In this document: positions 57,651 to 64,000 of the stretch, one piece after another
How the letters are laid out: every line of letters starts with the position of its first letter
How positions within the stretch are numbered: position 1 is the stretch's first letter
Assembly (NCBI RefSeq): GCF_023921805.1
Contig: NZ_CP074197.1
Coordinates: 1,364,001 to 1,428,000 of the forward strand
From: Ruminococcus sp. FMBCY1
GTDB lineage: Bacteria > Bacillota > Clostridia > Oscillospirales > Acutalibacteraceae
DNA: 64,000 nt
Direction: 5' to 3'
Notes under the pieces: generated by a model
What the model was told of the DNA's origin: nothing
Databases searched by the model: none
What the model saw: the letters and a program-made list of their open reading frames with translations, nothing else
Made by a program: the position numbers and the translations under genes

Positions 57651-58544
57651 TTATGCCCCTACCTTGCGTAAAAAGTATTCTTCAAGATTAATTGCGTGAA
57701 TAGAAATCTGATTTACCGTAACACCATTTTCAACAAGATATTTATTAATTTGACCCGTTCTGTCAATCATTGAGTCAAGATAAACAGATTTATTATAAAT
57801 ATGTATCTGTTGAGGCGGCATAATTTTTGATAAAATCTCCGCCGCTTTTTGCGGATTGTCAGGCACAATTAAAACTCTGTCGCTGCATTTTTGTGAAAGC
57901 TCAACAGCGGAAATTTCTTCTATAAGTTTGCCGTCATGAATAAATCCATATCGTGTGGCAATCTTTGACAGTTCCTCAAGCAAATGGCTTGAAATCATAA
58001 AGGTAATTTTCTTTTCGGTATTTAGTCTGATGATTAAATCACGAATCTCCATAATACCTGTCGGATCAAGTCCGTTTATCGGTTCGTCAAGAATAAGCAA
58101 TTCTGGATTGCCGAGCAAAGCCATAGCAATTCCAAGTCGCTGGCGCATACCGAGCGAAAACTGTCCTGCTTTTTTGTTGCCTGTATTGCCAAGACCTACA
58201 AAATCAAGAATTTTCCTGACACTTTTGTCTGAACTTCCTGTAAGAATTGCCATTCTCTTCATATTTTCGTATGCGGTGCAGTTTTTATAAATTGACGGAA
58301 ACTCAATGAGCGAACCGATTTTCTTCCTTGCAGTGTTGAGCGGCTCACCGCCAAAGAGGGTAATTTCGCCACTGTCGGGAAAAGCAAGCCCTAACACCTG
58401 GCGCATAAATGTAGTTTTGCCTGCGCCGTTCTTGCCCACAAATCCGTAAATATCACCTTTGTTTATCGTAAGGCTGATGTTGTTAGAAACAATTTTATAA
58501 CCGTATTTTTTCACTAAATTTTGTGTCGATAATATTGCACTCAT
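57651..58544 (-). CDS. ABC transporter ATP-binding protein, bacitracin/lantibiotic-immunity type
   Basis: 297 aa with ACGGAGAATAATT. Walker A GFVGKNGAGKTT near 37, signature FSLGMRQRLGIAMALLGNPELLILDEPINGLDPTG with Walker B, and the H-loop ISSHLLEEL. It belongs to the BcrA-like group whose permease partner is the broken gene that follows, so the transporter is probably not functional unless the stop is read through. Confidence 0.93.
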   Translation of the reverse strand: MSAILSTQNLVKKYGYKIVSNNISLTINKGDIYGFVGKNGAGKTTFMRQVLGLAFPDSGEITLFGGEPLNTARKKIGSLIEFPSIYKNCTAYENMKRMAILTGSSDKSVRKILDFVGLGNTGNKKAGQFSLGMRQRLGIAMALLGNPELLILDEPINGLDPTGIMEIRDLIIRLNTEKKITFMISSHLLEELSKIATRYGFIHDGKLIEEISAVELSQKCSDRVLIVPDNPQKAAEILSKIMPPQQIHIYNKSVYLDSMIDRTGQINKYLVENGVTVNQISIHAINLEEYFLRKVGA

Positions 58545-58559
58545 AATTATTCTCCGTAA

Positions 58560-58949
58560 TTAGTTTTTAGCGTCATAAATTCTTATTAAGAGGTCAAGAA
58601 CCTTGAAGTAGAGCCAAATTACTGTAAATGCCAAGCCAAATGAAACTGACCACTCGTATTCTTTTGGGCGCTGATTTTCAACTGTTTCACGAATAATCTG
58701 AAAGTCGCTGATAAGAAACAAAGCTGCGATAATAATAAAAATAACTGACATTGCTATGTCAAAGATAGGATTTCCTGCGAAAATCATTACATAACCTCTT
58801 GTTGCAGTAATGAGGTAGCCGATAAAAGCAAGGATTGAAATGCTTATTGTTGAAAGTAAAAGTGCAAGTGTAACAGATTTAAATTTTTCTGTTGCCTTAA
58901 TCTTGCCTGAAGTATAGAGTAAAAGCATTGTAAATACGATTACAAGAGC
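58560..58949 (-). pseudogene. Bax inhibitor-1/YccA family remnant (C-terminal half)
   Basis: The sequence from 58949 down reads ALVIVFTMLLLYTSGKIKATEKF..., PKEYEWSVSFGLAFTVIWLYFKVLDLLIRIY, matching the last four helices of Bax1-I proteins. The N-terminal half is missing and an in-frame TAA precedes the fragment. An ATG inside (58928) allows a 122-aa product, but with no good ribosome binding site. Confidence 0.7.
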
Positions 58950-59006
58950 TTATATGTCAATACAATATAGGCAATTTTACACTATTCTTGCATCCTGTAT
59001 ACACAA

Positions 59007-59040
59007 AAAAGGATTGCAGATTTTGCTCTGCAATCCTTTT
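59007..59040. terminator. Bidirectional terminator
   Basis: Perfect 14-bp stem AAAAGGATTGCAGA / TCTGCAATCCTTTT with a 6-nt loop, directly after the Sas6-like gene on the minus strand. Confidence 0.85.
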
Positions 59041-59064
59041 GAATATGATTATAACTTTTACGAA

Positions 59065-61278
59065 TTATGCGATATAAATCTGTAATGCGGTTGCGTCAAG
59101 AATATCAAGCTTGCCGTCGCCGTACATATCGGCAGCGTCAAACCAAGCCTTGTTTGTAACATCAATAAGCTGATTTTTATCGTCATTTGAAATGTGAATC
59201 TGTAAGTGTGTAACATCGTTTACATCTACAACTCCGTCGCGGTTTACATCGCCCTTGAGGATAGTTTCCTGCTCGCCGCCGTCCGAAATATAGAATGACT
59301 TTGTGCTTTCAGCTATACAGCCGTCTGAATCAATAGCCTTTACAGACAATGTGTATGTGCCTGCATTATTTGCTGTAAAATTGTATGTATTGTCAGATGA
59401 AGTCTTTACAGTTGCACCGTTTACCGCAAACTCGTAAGTAACATTGCCATGGTTGTTGTATGGCTCTGCTTTAAGCTCGAGTGCTGTGCCAACAGGCTGA
59501 GATGAGCTCTTGTCTGCGCCAAAGTTTACTTCAAACTCTGCCTCCTGAACCTGTGTATCAGGGAGGATCTTGCCAAGTCTTGCAAGCGGAACTGTAATGT
59601 TGTCTATATCCTCTTTTTCGTGTGAAGTAGACGGATCGTAGCTGTATTCACCATCTGCAACATCAAGCATTGAGGGGTCGTGTGGAAGTGTATCCATACC
59701 CGAAGTACCGTATGTGAGAATCTGCATTGCGCCAATGCCCTGAGTTTCTACATAATTTCTGTCGATACCGAGTGCAGAGTAAGGAATAGCAACCTCGTAA
59801 ACATAACCGTAGTTTTTCTTGTAGCCGAGTTTAAAGAAATCAACCCAATTTGAGTTAGGGTCAGTGTTGTCGCCTAATGTTCTGTCGCCCTTTACTTCTC
59901 TTACACCGTAGAGAGTTTCGCTCTTTGTGCCGTTTGCATATTTAATTTTGAATCCGTTCCGGTTATCCTGTGCCTGATAGCTTGTTACGCCAATCGGAAC
60001 TCTTGTATCATAATCAAACAGGTATGTTCCGTCCGTATCCTGAACATCAGCCTTGAAGATTGATGCGCCGCCGTTTGAATTGTTTGAATCGAAAGCAACA
60101 AGTGTATCAATGTGAGTTGTAAAGCCTACACCGCCGTCTTTTGCTACGCCGCCGTCACAACCCCATACAAACGGATTTGTGTAAACAGAGCCGTCTTTGT
60201 TTGTGCCTACTGCCTTGCCTGTTGCCTGCTTGCTTGGGTCTATTGAAAGCGCAATATACATTGGAATACTGTTTCTCCAAGGGCGAGCCTCATTTGATGC
60301 CGCAAAATTATCGCTCGGAGAAGTAATGTATGATGTATTTGCCATTTCCCACATAAAGTAGAGGTTTTCATCGTCCCATGCGCCATAGAGAGCGTATGCG
60401 TCCCACGGCTGCTCATGCATTGAAGATGGCATATATACTCGGGGGTCATCGTTTGCTGTACCCTGAGCAATAATCATTGAGCTGTCCCAATCGCTTACAT
60501 CGCCGTCAACAGAAATTGTCTTGTATTTACCCAGCTGCATATTCGGGTTTGTTCCGTAATAGCCGCTTTCGGGAGCTGTTGTGTGTCCGTCCGAGTCAGC
60601 AGAAAAAGTTGTTTTGTCTGCTGTAAATGTTTTGTTGTAAGTGAAAGTCTGTGTTGTTTCAACACCGTCATCGCCTGTTGCTGTAAGCACAAGAGTAATT
60701 TCGCTGTTACCGATTTTACCCTCGCCTATTTCAATAATTGTGCCGTCGGTATAAGATTTTTTTGCCGAACCGTCAACAGAATAGTATCCTACTGAGGCAT
60801 TTTTTAGTCCGAGCTGAACCTGCAAAAATTCTGACGAAAAGCTTTTACCGGAGGCTGTGTAAGCAATTCCGTATCCATGAGAATCAGGCTTGCCGTAATC
60901 TACCCACTGCTTTGCGGCTGTGAGAAGCTTGCACTGACCTGCCTTTAAAGAAAGTCCGCTTGCCTTTGGATACTGCTCCTTGCCCTCGTCCTTTTCTTTG
61001 CCGTTATTAAAAATAATGCTTTCTGATTTATATGCTGAAGTAAAGCTTGCCTTGTAAAGTCCGTTATCAGTTGCGCTCATCAGCTGACCCGGCCATTTGG
61101 CATTTTCTTTTGTGCCATAGGCATAAATATAAACATTTTCCCAATTAAAAACCGAATTATCAAAATATACCTCTGAGCCGTCTGCTGCGGCAGCCGCCGA
61201 AACAGCTGTTATCACCATGGCAGACATAATGATAGCTGCACTAAGCAACAAACTTATAATTTTTTTGCTTGTTTTCAT
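59065..61278 (-). CDS. sas6: Sas6-like secreted starch-binding protein: CBM26, Ig, CBM74-like, Ig, dockerin
   Basis: 737 aa. Signal peptide (1-33); CBM26 starch-binding domain (about 36-130: VYFDNSVFNWENVYIYAYG, WPGQLM, SIIFNNGK); Ig-like domain (about 140-225); a large ~330-aa module (about 240-585: VDGDVSDWDSS, PWDAYALYGAWDDENLYFMW, SIPMYIALSID) that fits CBM74; a second Ig-like domain (about 600-665); and a type I dockerin (675-737: GDVNRDGVVDVNDVTHLQ, ADMYGDGKLDILDATALQ). This matches R. bromii Sas6, which binds raw and single-helical starch and joins the amylosome through its dockerin. No catalytic domain. Confidence 0.85.
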   Translation of the reverse strand: MKTSKKIISLLLSAAIIMSAMVITAVSAAAAADGSEVYFDNSVFNWENVYIYAYGTKENAKWPGQLMSATDNGLYKASFTSAYKSESIIFNNGKEKDEGKEQYPKASGLSLKAGQCKLLTAAKQWVDYGKPDSHGYGIAYTASGKSFSSEFLQVQLGLKNASVGYYSVDGSAKKSYTDGTIIEIGEGKIGNSEITLVLTATGDDGVETTQTFTYNKTFTADKTTFSADSDGHTTAPESGYYGTNPNMQLGKYKTISVDGDVSDWDSSMIIAQGTANDDPRVYMPSSMHEQPWDAYALYGAWDDENLYFMWEMANTSYITSPSDNFAASNEARPWRNSIPMYIALSIDPSKQATGKAVGTNKDGSVYTNPFVWGCDGGVAKDGGVGFTTHIDTLVAFDSNNSNGGASIFKADVQDTDGTYLFDYDTRVPIGVTSYQAQDNRNGFKIKYANGTKSETLYGVREVKGDRTLGDNTDPNSNWVDFFKLGYKKNYGYVYEVAIPYSALGIDRNYVETQGIGAMQILTYGTSGMDTLPHDPSMLDVADGEYSYDPSTSHEKEDIDNITVPLARLGKILPDTQVQEAEFEVNFGADKSSSQPVGTALELKAEPYNNHGNVTYEFAVNGATVKTSSDNTYNFTANNAGTYTLSVKAIDSDGCIAESTKSFYISDGGEQETILKGDVNRDGVVDVNDVTHLQIHISNDDKNQLIDVTNKAWFDAADMYGDGKLDILDATALQIYIA

Positions 61279-61315
61279 AAAAAAAATCAACTCCTAAATT
61301 CAAACTTTATTTAAA

Positions 61316-61344
61316 ATTATATCATTGCCTCATTTTATTTACAA
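61316..61344 (-). promoter_or_regulatory. Promoter of the Sas6-like gene
   Basis: TTGTAA (61339-61344), 17 nt, TATAAT (61316-61321) on the minus strand. Confidence 0.7.
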
Positions 61345-61472
61345 CAATAAAAAATAATTTTGTTTACTTGACCAAAGAGTATAAATGATTTTTGAACAAA
61401 AAAGCAAGGCATATGACTTATTGTATAAATCATATACCTATATTTTATATAATATTTTTATTTAGTTTACAG

Positions 61473-62810
61473 TTATCTCTTATATATCCTTTTCCACTTG
61501 CCTGTTCTGTACTCCAAAAAGGATATAACCCAATTTGAAAACCAACCGATCGGCACTGCAATCCATACCATTTGCAAGCCGAAAATCGGTGCAAATGCCA
61601 TTGCGACAAACACACGGATAAACAGATTTACAAAGTTTGCGACTGTAAACATTTTCATATCTCCAGCACCTCGCAAAAGTCCGTCAACCGCCATTTTAAA
61701 TCCGATAAAGCAGAAGAACCACCCCATAAAACTAAGGTATCCGCAGCCCGTATTCATTGCGGTTATTGTGCCGTCATCACCGAGAAACATTGATACAATC
61801 GAACCGTTAAAAGGTTCTATAATCAGAATAAGTAAAAGAGAAAATGCTGCCACAAGAATGTTTGCGGCATGGTAACCCTCTACAACACGCTTTTCATTCT
61901 TTGCACCCAAATTTTGCGCAGTGTACGAAGACACAGCATTGTTTATACTGTTAAAGGGAACTATGCAAAGCGATTCCACTCTTATTGCGGCAGAATATCC
62001 TGCGAGAGCCTCCGAACCGAAGCCGTTTACCACCGACTGCACAAGCATCATTCCGATTGATACCGTTGACTGCTGAATAATTGACGGAAAAGCAATTTTT
62101 GCCATAGGCAAAAGCTCACTCTTTTCAAAAAATTTTGCACGACCTATGTTGAGCTTTTTAAACTCCCACACAAGCACTATGAATGATAATACAACCGAAA
62201 TTCCTTGTGCAATAAGTGTTGCCCAGGCAACGCCCGTTACACCCATACTGAAATTTTTTACGAGCAAAAGGTCGAGCGCAACATTGAACACCGATGAAAA
62301 AATCAAAAAATAAAGCGGTATTTTAGATTTTCCGAGTGCATTGAACATTGCGGAAAGCACATTATACATAAATAAAAACGGCAAACCCGCAAAGTAAATG
62401 TTCAGATAATCGACCGCCAGATCAAGTACATCAGACGGAGTATTGAGCGCAATAAGAATAAGACGGCTGAACACAAGACCGATAATTCCAAGCAAAACAC
62501 TAAGTGCGGTAAAAGCAATCAGCGCAGTGTACACTGCCGTTTTTGTCTTTTTATATTCCTTGGCGCCAAAATACCTACTGACTATTACCGACGCACCTAT
62601 TCCGCCACCAATTGCCACACAAATAAAAATATTCGTAAGCGAATATGACGCACCTACCGCCGCCAAAGCCTTTTCACTTACAAATCTGCCTACAATAGCC
62701 GAGTCCGCCATAGTGTATGTCTGCTGAAAAATATTACCTATAATAATAGGCAGAGCAAACACAAAAAGCGCATACATCGGCTTTTTCTTAACTAAATAAT
62801 CATTATTCAC
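61473..62810 (-). CDS. MATE family efflux transporter
   Basis: 445 aa if the GTG with AGGTGATTTAT upstream is used (a GTG three codons earlier is an alternative). Twelve membrane helices, IIIGNIFQQTYTMADSAIVGRFV and VGASYSLTNIFICVAIGGGIGASV in the first half, and a matching second half (PSIIQQSTVSIGMMLVQSVVNGFG). This is the DinF/NorM-like class; the substrate is unknown. Confidence 0.93.
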   Translation of the reverse strand: MNNDYLVKKKPMYALFVFALPIIIGNIFQQTYTMADSAIVGRFVSEKALAAVGASYSLTNIFICVAIGGGIGASVIVSRYFGAKEYKKTKTAVYTALIAFTALSVLLGIIGLVFSRLILIALNTPSDVLDLAVDYLNIYFAGLPFLFMYNVLSAMFNALGKSKIPLYFLIFSSVFNVALDLLLVKNFSMGVTGVAWATLIAQGISVVLSFIVLVWEFKKLNIGRAKFFEKSELLPMAKIAFPSIIQQSTVSIGMMLVQSVVNGFGSEALAGYSAAIRVESLCIVPFNSINNAVSSYTAQNLGAKNEKRVVEGYHAANILVAAFSLLLILIIEPFNGSIVSMFLGDDGTITAMNTGCGYLSFMGWFFCFIGFKMAVDGLLRGAGDMKMFTVANFVNLFIRVFVAMAFAPIFGLQMVWIAVPIGWFSNWVISFLEYRTGKWKRIYKR

Positions 62811-62944
62811 ATAAATCACCTATCCGCAGATATTATAACATATCTTGTCGGAAAAAGGAATATTGTTTAATCACGGTTTTGCAGATGTACACCGCTAAGC
62901 CATAAATTAAACCAATTTTGATAAAGAACCTCAGAAAAGGCTTT

Positions 62945-62970
62945 GGGCAGTGCTCAAACGAACACTGCCC
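62945..62970 (-). terminator. Hairpin after ptsI
   Basis: GGGCAGTG / CACTGCCC with a 10-nt loop, 50 nt after the ptsI stop on the minus strand. No clear T-run. Confidence 0.5.
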
Positions 62971-63020
62971 TTCGCAAACTATTATTTAGAGTTTGATTAT
63001 GAAACTTGTTATCTGATTAA

Positions 63021-64000
63021 TTATAAAAGAGTTTTAAGATAGTCGCTTATCTCTTTTTCGGTAGTCATTGCAAGTACCTTTTCGGCAACCTTGTCTGCCT
63101 CTGCCTTTGACCATGTAGAAATTGTTTTTCTTACCTTTAATACCGACGGTGCGGATACACTGAACTCGGTAAGTCCGAATGACATAAGTAACGGCACCAT
63201 CATCGGGTTAGCCGCTGCCTCGCCGCACATACCTACAGAAATATTATTCTTGTTTGCGCAATCAATAATATACTTAATGCCCCTTAATACACTTGGCTGT
63301 AACGGAGAATACAGATATGCAACATCGTCATTTCCTCTGTCGCAAGCCATTGTATAACCCGTAAGGTCATTTGTACCAATGCTGAAAAAGTCGGATTCTT
63401 TTGCAAGAATATCAGCAATCATAACTGCCGCCGAGGTTTCTGTCATAATGCCTACAGGGATATTTTCGTTAAATTCTACTCCCTGTTCCCTAAGTTCAGC
63501 CTTAACCTCTTCAACAAGAGCCTTGCCCTCTCTAAGTTCTTCAACGGCTGTAATAAGCGGGAACATAATTCTTACATCGCCAAAAGCGCTTGCTCTTACA
63601 ATTGCACGGAGCTGTGTTTTGAACAAATCTTTATGCTTTAAGCAATATCTGATTGCTCTGAAGCCCAAGAAAGGATTTTCCTCTTTTTTAAGTCCGAGAT
63701 AAGGAATTTCCTTGTCGCCGCCGATGTCAAGAGTTCTGATAATTACAGGCTTTCCCTTTAATGTAAGTGCCGCCTTTTTGTAAGCGTCAAACTGCTCGTC
63801 CTCTGTAGGCAAAGCGGTTCTGTCCATAAATAAAAATTCAGTTCTGAACAAACCAACGCCCTCGCCGTCTGCATCAACTGCCTTTATTGCATCCTCCGGC
63901 TTGCCGATATTGCAGAAAAGCTCATATTCCTCACCGCTTAAAGCTTTAGTTGCCTTGCCTCTGAAATTTTCAAGTTCTTTGCGCTCTTTAAGAAAATTAA
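63021..64000 (-). CDS. ptsI: PTS enzyme I (phosphoenolpyruvate-protein phosphotransferase), 5' end outside window
   Basis: The frame continues beyond the right edge (FRGKATKALSGEEYELFCNIGKPEDA...). The PEP-binding TIM barrel shows GVGLFRTEFLFMDR, ILDIGGDKEIPYL-type TLDIGGDKEIPYLG, FRAIRYCLK, MFPLI, FFSIGTNDLTGYTMACDRGN and the catalytic cysteine in VGMCGEAA. It passes phosphate from PEP to HPr for sugar uptake. Confidence 0.96.
   Translation of the reverse strand, partial: NFLKERKELENFRGKATKALSGEEYELFCNIGKPEDAIKAVDADGEGVGLFRTEFLFMDRTALPTEDEQFDAYKKAALTLKGKPVIIRTLDIGGDKEIPYLGLKKEENPFLGFRAIRYCLKHKDLFKTQLRAIVRASAFGDVRIMFPLITAVEELREGKALVEEVKAELREQGVEFNENIPVGIMTETSAAVMIADILAKESDFFSIGTNDLTGYTMACDRGNDDVAYLYSPLQPSVLRGIKYIIDCANKNNISVGMCGEAAANPMMVPLLMSFGLTEFSVSAPSVLKVRKTISTWSKAEADKVAEKVLAMTTEKEISDYLKTLL

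Noticed and set aside
1-64000. CRISPR arrays or rRNA genes.
   Set aside because: No regularly spaced repeat-spacer pattern and no rRNA-like sequence were seen.

Overview
The window is low-GC Gram-positive chromosome, most likely Ruminococcus bromii or a close relative. Two secreted proteins carry type I dockerins. One of them (59065-61278) has the order signal peptide, CBM26, Ig-like, CBM74-like, Ig-like, dockerin, which I recognise as that of the R. bromii starch-binding amylosome protein Sas6. Strong AGGAGG ribosome binding sites, TTGACA-17-TATAAT promoters and frequent TTG/GTG starts fit the Clostridia. The species call is an inference from domain architecture.

Left flank (1-1917): a partial AAA ATPase of the DUF4143 type and a tnpV-like transposon gene. 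Between and beside them lie two sets of short direct repeats that are not explained by genes.

Prophage (1918-36008, about 34.0 kb): a complete-looking siphovirus-type prophage integrated in the 3' half of a tRNA-Pro(TGG) gene. A 48-bp core repeat marks attL (1918-1965) and attR (35961-36008), and paired 12-bp arm repeats lie just inside both ends. Almost everything is on the minus strand. Read in transcription order, the early genes come first: Cro-like regulator, excisionase-like protein, many small cysteine-rich or unknown proteins, a stand-alone Spo0A-type DNA-binding domain, a PAPS-reductase-like protein, a Myb/SANT-like protein, two YopX proteins, nucleases and an HUH replication protein. 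A late regulator, HNH and terminase, portal, protease, capsid, connector and tail genes follow, including a tail chaperone with a -1 slippery site. Next come tape measure, Dit, Tal and BppU, the lysis cassette, and at the attL end a Panacea-domain protein paired with a three-helix membrane protein (candidate toxin-antitoxin or phage-exclusion pair). The plus-strand lysogeny arm (30893-35765) has a repressor, an ImmA metallopeptidase, a DUF4041/GIY-YIG protein, HicAB and the integrase.

Right flank (36158-64000): host housekeeping genes. These are an O-antigen ligase-like protein, the amtB-glnK ammonium module with a structured leader, peptide deformylase, DegV, a small kinase-fold protein, an acyl-CoA synthetase and murF. 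A CHAP-dockerin protein follows, then the cluster DUF951-prfA-tsaC-coaE-lytic transglycosylase-M18 aminopeptidase, tRNA-Arg, a candidate small RNA, ppk-pfk, a decayed ABC exporter locus, the Sas6-like protein, a MATE transporter and partial ptsI. A 210-bp MITE-like insertion and three copies of a short dispersed hairpin repeat lie in the intergenic DNA.

The most interesting candidates are the Panacea/membrane-protein pair, the phage Spo0A DNA-binding domain (R. bromii is known to sporulate), the HUH replication protein with a duplicated and frameshifted C-terminal domain, the orphan small RNA unit and the MITE-like element.
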